This document shows positions 11,303 through 22,155 of a stretch of DNA of 64,000 nt, piece after piece (within the stretch, counting starts at the first letter, position 1; every line of letters starts with the position of its first letter). Location: assembly GCA_900074885.1 (NCBI GenBank), contig FJUW01000043.1:1-64000 (forward strand). The letters are read 5' to 3'. Source of the stretch: Rhynchosporium graminicola. Lineage: Eukaryota; Ascomycota; Leotiomycetes; Helotiales; Ploettnerulaceae. The position numbers were made by a program, and so were the translations under genes. The notes beneath the pieces are model-generated. The model was not told the DNA's origin. It worked only from the letters and a program-made list of their open reading frames with translations, and did not search any database.

Positions 11303-12091
11303 TGAGGTAAGTCTCCCCTCCCTAGCTAAACGAGATATCTCGACTCATGTTGACATAAAACAGATGTTTGAGAACACATCCAACGTACGCTGTACATGAC
11401 TCTCATCGCATGAGTTGTGGAGGGAACTGGTCAACCAGCAAATGGAATGGGAGTTCATCGTAGGGGGATCGGTATCACGAGTTTTTTTTGTGGTGGAGAC
11501 GTGTGGAAAGGGTAGTCGGGGCTGAACAATTTTTCTACTCTCTTGTCCTTGAACTGGAGTATCTAGTCTGAGAGGCATCTCAACTCAATTGAGCATGAGG
11601 GAGGGGACAGGCGGACACAATTCAATTCGATTACAGCCTCATAGCAGTTCATTCATCCTCGTTCTACGCCTTACCTACCTTCCACTTACCTGAGTGCATC
11701 TTTTTTGAAGCACAGACGATATCTCCTTCAACGTAATGTTGGTAAATGGCGTCTCGATTAATCCTATGTCTTGTGTTGCAGTCACTGAACTTTCCCAGCA
11801 GCCATAATCTAGCCAGTAAAGAAATCGATAACTATCGCTATGAAGACTTATCTCCTTCCAAATTTAGCTTTCTCGATGTCACAGATGAGTTCCTGCCTTA
11901 ATTCCGGTTTGATTCTACCAATGACACTCTAGTGATAAAGAGAAGTGAATTATATGAAGCCTTTCTACCACAATAGCTTTCTTCACACGGTTTACTCAGC
12001 ATCACGAAAGCATTCAATCAAAAGGTATTTTCTTCAACCAAACCAACCTTCCTTCAAAGCTCACATTCATCTTCATCTCTCCTCAATCAAG
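11303..12091. other. Intergenic; 3' region of the secreted protein gene and promoter of the next gene
   Basis: Contains the probable 3' UTR intron at 11307-11363. No gene is supported; a 77-codon minus-strand ORF at 11345-11578 lacks coding character. The last 60 bases before the next start are rich in CTT/CCT and CAA, as in many fungal leaders. Confidence 0.5.
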
Positions 12092-12759
12092 ATGGATATT
12101 ATCACCGCCATCAGACAATGCCTCACCGGCTCAGCTTCCTTCACCTTCACCTCCACCTCCACCTCTACCAAAACAGACATCAAACACCCCATCTCCCCAG
12201 TCGCTCCTACAGACACTGAGCACGCCTCCTCCCTCCTCTCCACCCTCTTCACCTCTTCCAAATCTATCTCCTCCTTGCAAGTCCATCTCTCCTCCCAAAT
12301 CCACTCTCAAAACAGACTCACCACTCGCCTTGCCCAACATCTCCTCGATGGCCTCGTCCACGCTCTCAACAGCGGCAAGGTCATGGGATCAACCATGAGA
12401 GAGGCCTTCGATAAAGCCAGTACCGTAGCAGAGGAGTTCGCCGAGAAACATCCGGTTGTCGTGGCTGTGATGGTTACGCTTGTTGCGATTGGGATCTTGG
12501 TGTTGGTCATGCCGTGGGCGGTTGAGGCGTTGGGGTTCGGGGAGTTGGGTCCTATCGAGGGTAAGTCTTTCCTGTCTTCTTTTTGTCTGGCAGCAGGTAG
12601 GATGAGAGAGTAGCGTATATACTGATTTAAGTATTTGTAGGTTCATTCGCGGCATTGTGGCAGGCGGCTTTTCCTGATGTCACGGCGGGTTCGTGGTTCG
12701 CTTTCTTTCAAAGATTGGGAATGGTTTGGGGAAAGACGGCCGTGATGATGAAATTCTGA
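12092..12759 (+). CDS. ISG12/IFI6-16-like small hydrophobic membrane protein
   Basis: Exons 12092-12560 and 12641-12759, with an intron at 12561-12640 (GTAAGT...TTTGTAG), give 195 residues. Without splicing the frame runs into intron sequence and stops at 12613. The frame is open upstream to 11945, but the ATG at 12092 follows a CT-rich leader and starts the family-like part. The N-terminal half is Ser/Thr-rich with an amphipathic stretch (about 75-118). A strong membrane segment spans about 121-144 (HPVVVAVMVTLVAIGILVLV). After it come GFGELGPIEGSFAALWQAAF and VTAGSWFAFFQRLGM, a small-residue, hydrophobic pattern like the animal ISG12/IFI6-16 domain. Animal members sit in mitochondrial or ER membranes and affect apoptosis; the role of the fungal ones is not established. 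Assignment is by motif recognition. Confidence 0.7.
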
Positions 12760-13267
12760 GAGACGCTGAGGAGTAGATTGCAGAGGTACGGGAGAAGTAC
12801 TGCATGCGTCAATTTGGTCCTCAAGCTTCAGTGAGTGAGGCCCAGCCTCGCTTGAGAAGGTTCCCAAAAGCACCGATGTAAACAGCAGCAGAGGCTCGAT
12901 CATGCAACAGATAAAGGGGTGTGGTTGGGCCCCATCAGCCTGTGTAGTGCATAAGAGGATGGTTCTCAACATAGCTTCATTCGGCGTTTTTTTTTCTAGT
13001 TCATTCGAAGCAGGTTGGCTGAAATTACAAGGGAACTGATCACTTGAAAAATACAACATCATTCGGGTACATGAGTGTAATTGACTTTTGATGTATGCTA
13101 TCTCTCTTCTAGAAGAAGATATCGAATCATGCCAGCAAAGCAAGAAAACGAAGTTGGGTATCACCCGCAAGAGACTATAGGCAAGAACCCAAGTTCATGC
13201 TCAAGATAGGACACAATGCTCAATGTACTCCAAAACGCCCAGCTCCATCCAGACCCAGAACTATCCT
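12760..13267. other. Intergenic between convergent genes
   Basis: 3' regions of the ISG12-like gene (+) and uS8 (-). The 175-codon minus-strand ORF at 12643-13170 partly overlaps the second exon of the ISG12-like gene and reads as non-coding. Nothing else is seen. Confidence 0.5.
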
Positions 13268-13908
13268 CTAGTAGAAGAAACCAATGATCTTTCCGGCAAC
13301 GTGCTTGCGACGGGCCTCCTCGTGGTCCATAATACCGGCGGAGGTGGTGAGAACCATGTATCCGAATTGACGGGATGGGAGAAGCTTGACAACCCACTTC
13401 TCGAGATCACCGAGACGGACGTTGTATCTTGGGGAGATGACACCAGTCTTGTTGAGACTATGCTGAAGTTAGTAAATGCCCAGTCCTTCTCGCAGAGACA
13501 GGATAGCTTACCGGCCGTTTAATTGAATTACAACCTTGCCAGATCTGTGGTCATCAACCTCCTCGAACTCGCCAATGTAACCTTGAGTGTATGTCAGTGC
13601 ATGTAGCTAAAGATTAAACGTGTAACGTCAGGAGAAAAATCAGAGAACGTGTAAGATCCTAGCAAATGATATATCGGCAACTTAAAGGACTATGGTCGTA
13701 GTGTTTGTGAGACCGTCATCTAGTTATCATGCCGAAGGTGAAGTGAGACGAAGGAAAATATCCGATCGAACGTACCGTGCTTTTGCATGACACTGAGGAA
13801 CTTGACGATGACCTTCGAGGAAGGGCGGATCAGGACCTGTCGCTTTCCGGACTTCTCGGCGTTGTTGATGGCGTTGAGCGCATCGTTGAGGACTGAAGTC
13901 TTGACCAT
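13268..13908 (-). CDS. rps22: 40S ribosomal protein uS8 (S22/S15a)
   Basis: Three coding exons on the minus strand: 13908-13776, 13581-13512 and 13457-13268, giving 130 residues, exactly the usual length. The introns are 13775-13582 (194 bp, GTACGT...CAAG) and 13511-13458 (54 bp, GTAAGC...CATAG). The N-terminus reads [19 protein letters not shown], followed by [13 protein letters not shown] and VMQKHG; the middle exon supplies [15 protein letters not shown] and VVIQLNGR; the end carries [15 protein letters not shown] and IGFFY. uS8 binds 18S rRNA in the body of the small subunit. It is head-to-head with eS12 (ATGs 527 bp apart), so the two probably share a promoter region and are co-expressed. 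Confidence 0.97.
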
Positions 13909-14435
13909 GCTGACGGATAGAGATTCTCAAATCTTGAATTGGAAATGAGGTATCTGCAAGGGCTATATGTTAGCCTTCATGGGCTCTGAGCATGGAGAGT
14001 GCCCTCATGATTGACAAGAGGGTTCTTCAGCTCTTGTCGAAAGAGAAGAGAAGTGTCGACATCTTTCAACTGCTAGGGTCGCATCGAAATTGAGGTTGGA
14101 ATTGAGCTCCGGTGGTGCATCGAGGCCATTTCCTCCCTCAACAACTCAGCTTCCGGTGACAGATTGAGTAGATGTCGATTTCTCCCCTCTGCCTATCATG
14201 AAGGAGCTTCAAGACGTCGTTCCAGGAAATACATACCTGGTAGTTGCTGTTGTCGATGTTGTTGGATGTCGAAGAGTCCCAGAATTATTTCCAAAATGAA
14301 ATCTTTGGTGGTGACGGGGCGCGCTAAAACGATCTAAGCGAACCCACCACACCAGATCCCACAGCATATTTCACGAGCCGTGATAAACACCAAGTTCCAT
14401 AACACTTTGAGGACATTTACTCATACAAAATCAAA
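13909..14435. promoter_or_regulatory. Shared intergenic region of the divergent uS8 and eS12 genes
   Basis: 527 bases between two divergent ribosomal protein start codons. It must contain both promoters and 5' UTRs, possibly with 5' UTR introns. A short inverted repeat TCACGAGCCGTGA (arms TCACG/CGTGA) occurs at about 14371-14383, some 50 bases before the eS12 start. A GC-rich stretch (GACGGGGCGCGC) lies at about 14313. Whether either is a binding site is not known. Confidence 0.4.
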
Positions 14436-15130
14436 ATGGTACGTTTTCCGTCTTGACCATGATCGAATATCTTCGGCAGTATTGGCACACACAATCTGCG
14501 ATATTCGAATCATTACAATGCGATACCGAGCTGGACTAATATTGCGCCCTCACAGAGTGATCGAGAAGAAAGCCCAGTAGCTGAGGTCCCAGAGGCCGAG
14601 GAGGTCGAAGTTTCAGGAGATGCCGCTTCCAAGGGACAGATGTCAGTTCTTGACGCCCTCAAGGGTGTCTTGAAGCTTGCTCTGATGCACGATGGTCTTG
14701 CCCGAGGACTTCGTGAAGCCTCCAAGGCCCTCGATCGTCGTCAAGCTCACGTCTGCGTCCTGGTAAGTTCTGGGTGGAATGCCAAATTAATTAAACCATG
14801 AGATCTGCGAGCATTCGCTGATTGGGCTGTTTAGAACGAGTCTTGCGAGGAGGAGGCATACAAGAAGTTGGTCATTGCGCTCTGCTCCGAGCACAAGATC
14901 CCTTTGATCAAGGTTCCTGACGGAAAGCAATTGGGCGAGTGGGCTGGTTTGTGTAAGCTACCTTGCGCGAGATATATGCGCCGACATGCTAATGGGTTTC
15001 TGCAGGTGTCTTGGACCGCGAGGGAAATGCACGCAAGGTTGTGAACTGCTCATGCGTTGTCGTCAAGGATTGGGGTGAGGAGTCACAAGAGCGATCCATC
15101 CTCCTCAACTACTTCAATACCGAGCAGTAA
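14436..15130 (+). CDS. rps12: 40S ribosomal protein eS12
   Basis: Four exons: 14436-14438 (the ATG alone), 14556-14762, 14835-14952 and 15006-15130, giving 150 residues, normal for fungi. The introns (117, 72 and 53 bp) are all GT-AG; the first begins directly after the start codon. Recognised segments: an acidic N-terminus, [59 protein letters not shown], and a C-terminal [19 protein letters not shown]. eS12 belongs to the L7Ae-like fold family and sits in the beak of the small subunit. Divergent partner: uS8. Confidence 0.96.
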
Positions 15131-15474
15131 AGTCAAAATAACGGACGGCATGGAGTTAGCTTTTCAATGGGTAGACATTCGGACATGCTAGGAATTTCCT
15201 TGCGATGTACTCTAAATTTGATGCATACGGGTGGACGATCAATTGCATAGGAACTTCTGATCTCATTTCCATGTGTGCAACTCCAATCGAAACGTGATAG
15301 TGTGAAATTACGCCGTACATCGTACGTTTCACCAGAATACAAAGTCCATGTGTACAGCTCAACTCGAGTTGCGATATTGTGGAATGATCCAGACTCCGCA
15401 AGTCGTCCCCAGGGAAATACTCATTACTTTTCTCCAGTATCACCAGATAAAATGCTGGATGTCAAGCAAAGTGT
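15131..15474. other. Intergenic between convergent eS12 and parvulin genes
   Basis: 344 bases holding the two 3' ends. Overlapping ORFs in three frames (15133-15649) are shadows or chance frames. No hairpin or other structure is obvious. Confidence 0.5.
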
Positions 15475-15967
15475 TCACTTCCTCCCCTCTACCATTAAGA
15501 TATGGTATCCAAACCCCGTCTTGACTTCCACGTATTTCGGACTCGCTGTCGTACTACTCTCAAGCTCAAAAGCCTTCTCCTCGAAAGTAGGATCTAGATC
15601 CCCTCTCTTCTTCCAGCCCAAAGCACCACCTGCATCCAAGCATTATTAGCAAGCCTCAAAAGCCTACCTACCTTCCCAATCCTCACTGTCCCCGTGCTCA
15701 AAAGAATAAACACCTACCCACTCTCGCCTTGTCCTCCGAGAACTCCTTCGCAACCTCATCGAACTTCACGCCCGCCTTCAACTTCTCCAAGGCCTCTTCC
15801 TTCTTCGCGTGTTTCTCGCACAGTATATGCCTGACGTTCACGAATTGTGCGCCTTTGACCTTCGCGCTCCCGGCTTTCTCCTCCTTCTCTTCTGCTGTTG
15901 CTTTGCCTTTGCCCTTGCCTTTCGCCGCTGCTCCGCCTTTGTCGCCGCTCTTGCCTTTCGGTGGCAT
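15475..15967 (-). CDS. pin4: Parvulin-type peptidyl-prolyl isomerase (Pin4/Par14)
   Basis: Two exons, 15967-15718 and 15629-15475, with an 88-bp intron at 15717-15630 (GTAGGT...TGCAG), give 134 residues, close to human Par14 (131). The N-terminal 35 residues are Lys/Gly/Ala-rich ([11 protein letters not shown]), as in Par14, where this tail binds DNA and pre-ribosomes. The PPIase domain (about 40-134) reads [55 protein letters not shown] and [15 protein letters not shown]. The splice junction falls between ARVG and GALGW and restores this segment exactly. It lacks a WW domain, so it is Par14-like rather than Pin1-like. Family role: proline isomerisation in the nucleus, nucleolus and cytosol, linked to ribosome biogenesis. 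Confidence 0.95.
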
Positions 15968-16552
15968 GGTGGCAGATCTGGAGGAGGCGGTAGACTTTGT
16001 GAGAGGAGTGAGGGATCGTTTGAGCTCAGCACAGGGGAAAGGTAAAGCACCTACCTCAGCTCAGGTAGGTAGAAGAGGGGTTGCTGATCAGGGACAGACA
16101 GTGCTTGCTGGTATGACGCTCCAAAGCCAATGGAGGGGCTGTTGCACCCCCCTGCAGGCCCTGAAGTTTTTAGCGGGGTACAATAATAGGAAAGTTCCAA
16201 GTCATTCACTTCAGTGGCATGATGGGATCTGATTTACCTGAGAATTGTGGCTCTGAATCTCCCGTGTTTGCGTAAACCTTCCCACGAAGCCATCTGACTG
16301 TCTCATCTATATTGAAAGAATCCTTTACAAATCTTGCTTTTCTAAGGTACCAAAAATTTGCATAGAAGTCTCTTCAATTGAATCTTCCTCGAGCTAGCAG
16401 CATACCTAGGTAGGTCGTGACTTGCCGGGTGGCCATCATGGAACCTTATCAGTACAAAGAAAACATTTCATCCTCAAATTTCGACTTTCAAGTTTCAAGC
16501 TTCAAATAACCTCTCAAGAACATCCTTCCCCGTAATCCCAGACCATCTTAAC
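15968..16552. other. Divergent promoter region, parvulin and cysteine dioxygenase genes
   Basis: 585 bases between divergent starts. It has AGGTAGGTAG/ACCTACCT short repeats at about 16050-16071 and 16404-16416. The ORF at 15729-16232 is antisense to the parvulin gene and is a shadow. No gene is supported. Confidence 0.5.
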
Positions 16553-17498
16553 ATGGCTCCCTCAAGGACCGAAGACGCTTCCAGTTTAGATTCAAGCTCC
16601 ACGCCCTCCACCTCGAGATCCGCATCTCGGAATAACAACCCCTTCCAAACACTCGTCTCAGACCTCTCCAGCATCCTTGGTCCCTCATCTGGACTCGACT
16701 CCTCGGACATAGATGTCCAAAACCTGCAAAGACTCATGGAGAATCACCTCTCCTCAGAAAAAGACTGGGAAAAGTACGCTTTTGAGGATCTAAGTCGAGG
16801 CTACACGAGGAACCTAGTCGATGTCGGGAACGGGAAGAGTAACCTCGTCAGTCACTCATCTCCAAGAGCTTTCTATTTCCCCGATTTCACATACATCAGA
16901 AGCCATTCGTGAAATCTTACCAGAGGGCCAAATCATACAGAGTACTTCGAGAACATCCAGCTAACCCTACACAGCTAATACTCGTCTGGACACCCCGAAA
17001 AGGATCGCCTATACACGACCACGCCGACGCCCACTGCCTGATGAAAGTCCTAAAAGGCACTTTGAAGGAAACACGATTCGATTTCCCGCTAAATAACGCT
17101 ACAGCACCTCAGATCATCAAAGAGACGCTGTATCGCGAAGGAGAAGTCACTTACATGGCTGATGAGCTGGGCTTGCATCGGATTTCGAATCCTGGGGAGG
17201 AGGTGGCCGTTAGTTTGCATTGTGAGTTCATCTTCTATTCCCAGAATTTCGAGGATCTAGACGTGTTTGAAAGATGTTTTGTGTTTGGATGTTTGGATGT
17301 AAGGGGTGCATGAGGTGCTTAAGAGTCATGTGGTGTTATGAAGAATGGATGGAGTACTGACCGAGAAATCATCTAGTATATACGCCTCCGAACGCCGCGA
17401 AAGAAGGGTGTAACATCTTCAACGAAACGACCGGGAAGAGGTCACACGTCATGCAGAATAGTTTCTACTCTGAATTTGGAGCGAAGACAGGAGTCTGA
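16553..17498 (+). CDS. Cysteine dioxygenase
   Basis: Three exons: 16553-16846, 16975-17221 and 17377-17498, giving 220 residues. The introns are 128 bp (GTCAGT...CACAG) and 155 bp (GTGAGT...CTAG). Cysteine dioxygenase oxidises L-cysteine to cysteine sulfinate in the cytosol, the entry to cysteine catabolism and taurine or sulfate formation. The iron ligands are visible: His112 and His114 in [11 protein letters not shown], and His166 in GLHRIS. Cys119 and Tyr182 (LYTPP) correspond to the Cys93-Tyr157 thioether pair of the mammalian enzyme, so the cofactor could form. The splice joining GKSNL to LILVW and the one joining VSLH to LYTPP both restore family-conserved segments. The Ser-rich N-terminal 35 residues are an extension compared with animals. 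Confidence 0.95.
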
Positions 17499-18159
17499 GA
17501 GGAAATGCCAGTCTTACTATACTTGACCTTCTAATGGGTGTGACCGAGTCGATTGTAGCTGTATGTATTAGTATTGTGCATCAATGAGGTAGCATATTTG
17601 CCAGTAAGGAAATGCGAAAGCGAGGCAGTGGCATTGGGGAACTTAGACATAGATGGACATAGATGAACATAGAGACATAGACATAGACAGGTGTACAGTA
17701 GAATTAGACTTACAACTCGAAGAAGCCAATTACATCCTTCGTATCACAACTTATCACCATTTTCTGTGGTGGCGAGCTATGCTCATTCTCGATGAGCATT
17801 TCGAAAGAAAGCCTTGGTTTCCTGAAGGATCGGATGATAGATTCCTGGCGAAGTTTAGCACATGCTCACGGGGATGGAGAAAAAGTTGTCACTTGGCATC
17901 GTGGTATCGGAATCGCGGTATTTCAAGGCTGTGAAAAGCACGTATTTGCATGATCAAGTTTCGATTTTGTTTTCCCGCACTGCTTTCTATTCATTCGAGT
18001 GATTGATCACTCGCAAAAGGCCTATTCCATATCAGCCATGCCTACTTGCACAGCCACTTTTTGTCCCTCATTAACTCCCATGAAGATGCAATCATACCAA
18101 TCCCGTCCCAAATGCATGGCAATCATCATAACACACATGAAAACAGTCAGCAAAATCCC
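17499..18159. other. Intergenic with short GACATA tandem repeat
   Basis: 661 bases between the 3' ends of cysteine dioxygenase (+) and Pus7 (-). At about 17645-17692 there is a degenerate GACATAGA/TGGACATAGATGAACATAG tandem repeat. The 93-codon ORF at 17653-17934 starts inside it and matches nothing I recognise; I do not call it a gene. Confidence 0.5.
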
Positions 18160-21100
18160 CTACCTTCCTCCGCTGAAGTCAGGCTTGTACGTCTTGACAC
18201 CGCCAGCCTTCATTAACTCACGAAGGGCCATGGTGGCATACTGGCTGGATCCAAGAGTGAATTGGACGACCACGGCAATCTTAGATTCTTGAGCTGGCTT
18301 CTGTTCCGAAGTCTCTGTCTTCTCTTCCACAGTAATACTACTTGCGGGTACGACTGAAGGAGAAGGTGGAGCTGTCGAGATCTCATCTGCCGATCGCTTC
18401 GGTGCAGCTTCAGAAGCAATGGATGCGTTGGTAGTAGCATCTGCCTCAACGATAGGTGACTTGGGATCTTTGTCTGACAATGGCAGATCAACTTCCTCCT
18501 CGCCGATCATCTTCTTCGTCTTCACACCGGTACGCTGTCTGAAGTTCTCGGGATTGGTTTGTACCCAGGTCTCCTTGATCCTCGGAGCGGAAACGATGTC
18601 GTTGTTAGGGACTCGTGTGGTCCTCTCAATCTCTGCAGCCGCGTTCTCGATAGCTTCAGCAGCTGGAATGGTCTTTCCTGCATTTGCCCATAGACTCAAG
18701 TTCGGGTTGTCAGCGTGCCGAGCTCTGGCAATGGAAGTGTCGTCCTGGCGATCCTGACGATCTCCAAATCTAGAGTTGCCTCCGTTGTTGAAATTGCCTC
18801 CACGCGCCCCTCGGCCACCTCGTCCTCCACGACCACCCCGGCCTCCAAAATCCCCTCTACTCTGGTCGAAACGCGGATTCTGATCCTTAGGAGGGCGAGC
18901 GGGCTCACCTCGAGAGATTCTCAGTCTTTCAAGATCAGTTTCAACCAATTGCTCATCCTCGGTTTGGTAGGTCTTCAATTCAAATGCGCAATCCCCAAGT
19001 CCTGCCATAAGCTTGCGATAGCTGCCGGAAAGACTGAAATCCTTTATACTGCGACGCATATCAGTGGGATCGATACCACCACCACGCTCACTGCCCATAA
19101 ACTCTTTGTAGTAGTCGCCAATATCGTTGGCAGGGTACTCGACGTCGAAGCCAGGAAGGGGTAGAACGATATCGAAAATAGTAAACTTGCCACTCTCGGC
19201 CTCTTCAGCTGACAAGGGACGAGCGCGTTCGTAAACGTCATCGCGATTCAAGGAAGAATCGTCTTCAGCTGCGTGAACAACGACTTCCCCGTTCTCATCG
19301 ACTTCGTCCTTGGCTTCAGGAGCGACAGTCGATGAAATGAGTACCAAGTCACCCTTGATAACCTTAGAGCCGTATCTGCTCCAGCGCTCACTGGCAACAA
19401 AATTCCAAACCAAAGACTGATAGGCGTGTACATACATGGTACGGAGGTTTCGGTGGATGGAATTGATGGCCCCTGTGTAATCATCCTTGCCATTTCTTTG
19501 GGTCAGGTGTCGGATAACAGAAGCTTCTCCCGAAAACTTCTTCGGCATTTGTTGAACCATATTGTGTGTAGCTTTGCCATTTCTGAAAGCTTGGATAGCC
19601 GAAGCACGCTCTCTATCATCTTTCGATGCTTTGTCGCCATTTTCAGAAGTCTCCTTGAGCGAATCTTGGTTGAATGCGAGGATGGAATCAACTGCGCCCT
19701 TGAAATTTCCTTGGAGAATCTTCAAACCGACCTCATCAGTACCGATTCCAAAGGTACCAAAGCGCTGAAGACCGAAGTAGTTTAAGAAGCCGTGCTGCTG
19801 CAAGTGCTTCACAGCCTGGCCCACGACCTGTTCTCCTAGCAGTAATCTAGCTTCCACATCAAGACCAGCATCGTCGCCAAAGTGGCAATCCCTCAATGTG
19901 ATGTGGAAGAGATTTCCAGCGAGCTCACCAAGGGCAAGAGGATGCATCGAGTACTCGAAATTACCTATGCGGGAATTTGAGTGGAGCTGACTGTTCAACT
20001 TGGCAAGATCTTCCTCCCGCTGACGTCTGATGCTCACACGTTGGACCGTGACAGCTCGTCGATCCTTGGTGCCGGCAAAGTTGAAGTCTCTGGGCTTGAC
20101 ACGCAATCTAGATGCTAAGAAGGAGACAACCTCCATTGTATCTTTGTTTTCCTTGTAGAGGGAGAAATGAAGATATTCGCCTCCAAGCTCCTTCCACCCT
20201 AGCTTTCCACTCGGCTGACCACGTTGCTGTTCCTGGCGGGGGTTCTTGTTCCAGACACCCTTCATGGCACGGTTGGGGGCGGCGAATATCTCAATTGCGG
20301 AGGTTTCGATAGCCTTTGTCTCAAGCTTTCCATCGAAAATGCGGCGTACATCAGCGTGGAGGCTCCCACGAGCATCTTTGCCGTAGATGGGCTCAGAAGT
20401 GAGAACGCCGAAGACATCGCGTTTCGCGTTTGGCTTTGAGACGATGTTTTTGTACATTGCGACAATTTCATCCTTTAGGCTGGATCCGAAATGCTTCGCA
20501 AGAAGCTCATCGTCTTCTGGAGAAAGGACAAAATCGGTGGCTGCAGCAGAACCGTTTGCCCCGCCTTGTCCTTCGCCTTTGATGATAGCAGTATCAGAAT
20601 CTGCTAAAGCAGAATCGACACTTGTCGTCTCCTGCGCTGGAAGTGACGCCTTGTCTTCACCTTCGACCTTGACCGCGGCTAACGTTGAAGCTGCAGCGGC
20701 ATCAGATTGAATATCACTGCGCTCATTCGTCTGTCATCACAAGATTAGCTAGGTAACCCTAGGTGGCCCAAAAGAAGTCAGGTCGCAGCAACTCTGGACT
20801 CTGTAGTTGTCTCAGACTTACCTGTTCGGAATCTCCTTTGGTAGCACTCGTGGGAGCTGGCTCAAGGGGAACATTCTCCTTCTCCTCCTGGGTGATTGTG
20901 TCAGCAATGACTTCTCTGAGTAGACAAGCATGAGGGTTAAGGGCTGACCTTTGGAGGAAGGTTGCTTGGCTGTTGGGGCGCATTTTGGGGTTTCTAAGGA
21001 AGGGTCAGCGAGCTTGAACGATGATGTCTCGAAAACACCGAGTCCAAGATGAAGGTCACTCGTTCCATTCGGAACGAAGGCCAGAGCTCAGATGAATTTG

Positions 21101-21781
21101 GGGCCACTGGGAATGGAAGGAACATACCTTAGCTCTGACAGTAGCCTTGTCGTTAGTGAGACGCGCAACAACGCCATTAGGCATGACTTCATTGACCAAA
21201 AAATCGGTATATCTATATGATTGATGGTCAGCAGTGATCTGAAATAGAAGAATATGTAACGAGGATCGCATTGAAACATAGAACGGTCGGCTTTGCCATG
21301 ACCATGGAATAGTGGGAGGTGGGCCCAAAGCAAACGGCTACCCAAACACCCCCCAAAGAAAACAACAATCCATTTGCTCCAAAAGGGTGCAGAGATTACT
21401 CGGAGGAATGCATAATGAAGATCGAGGAAAGAATCTCTGTGAAGAGATGGGTACTTACCTCTGCTTCAAAACACCTTGGAAACCAGGATTCTCATTATTG
21501 ACAAAGTGCGTGATACCAACAGCGATTTCCTTCTCAGGTTGAAACCCACTATCTGACAAGACGACGCGAGTAGCATGAGGGAGAAGAGGATTGTCCATCT
21601 TGATAGATGCAGAGTTGCTGGTGGGATCAGTGTTTGAGGTGGGAAGAGATTCCATTACACTGTTGCTGTTGTTGGTGAGAGGAAGAGGAAGGGGAAGAGG
21701 AAGGGGAAGGGAGATGGAAGAAGTCCTCTGTTTCTTTAAGGGAGGCTCCATGTCGTCGGTGGTGTGGGGAGGGCTAGCCAT
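18160..21781 (-). CDS. pus7: tRNA/mRNA pseudouridine synthase Pus7 (TruD family)
   Basis: Five exons: 21781-21459, 21212-21128, 20993-20949, 20887-20822 and 20730-18160, giving 1029 residues, against about 680 in yeast. All four introns are GT-AG, and the reading phases only close with this set; the third intron uses the acceptor CACCCAG, preceded by the branch-like GCTGAC. The N-terminus has PPLKKQR, a possible nuclear signal, then an unusual (Leu-Pro) run. TruD landmarks: GITHFVNNENPGFQGVLKQR joined to YTDFLVNEV; KPRDFNFAGTKDRRAVT, with the catalytic Asp near 396; GLQRFGTFGIGTDEVG; and MYVHAYQSLVWN. A disordered insert with an RGG cluster (about 800-830) separates these from the last element, SQYATMALRELMK. 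Pus7 makes pseudouridine in tRNA, U2 snRNA and mRNA, mainly in the nucleus. Confidence 0.93.
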
Positions 21782-22155
21782 TGTGGGCGAGAGACTAGGG
21801 TGAAGTTGTCTACTATTGTCGTTCACTCTTTCAATTGATTTTTTCGATGCAAAGGTGAAACGACTGACTTCACCTTTGTATGTTGTAGTTCTAAGTAAGG
21901 TGACAAGAGAGTCTCGCATCTGAAGATTTCGATTTGTACTAGCGCCACATCAAGTAAAAGTGGCGCAGGTGCAGTCAGTCGCTTCAGCTTGCCATGCCAC
22001 TACGGTGACCGCAATTTAGTCGGATTACTGTATTTGGTTCTCCCCATTCTCATTTCCCAAAGCTGTGCTGCTTCCTGCTTTCATCAATCACGTATACTGG
22101 CTAGTGAAAGATACAATTTTTTCCTACCAAATCATGTCACATACCGAGTTTCTCA
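21782..22155. other. Intergenic between Pus7 and SRA-domain genes
   Basis: 374 bases holding the Pus7 promoter and the 3' end of the SRA gene. The open frame upstream of the Pus7 ATG (to 21919) is in frame, but its codons do not look like the family; the 21781 ATG is preferred. Nothing else is seen. Confidence 0.5.

Noticed and set aside
12643..13170. 175-codon minus-strand ORF
   Set aside because: It overlaps the second exon of the ISG12-like gene, and its residues look random (many Ser, Cys and His without pattern).
15729..16232. 167-codon plus-strand ORF rich in Phe, Leu and Ala
   Set aside because: It is the antisense shadow of the Lys/Ala-rich parvulin N-terminus.
17653..17934. 93-codon plus-strand ORF
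   Set aside because: It starts within a GACATA tandem repeat and shows no family motif, intron logic or conserved-looking region.
20759..20983. Continuous 74-codon ORF as a single Pus7 exon
   Set aside because: Its frame cannot be joined to the upstream exon, which ends in phase 0; splitting it by the GTCAGC...CACCCAG intron restores all phases.
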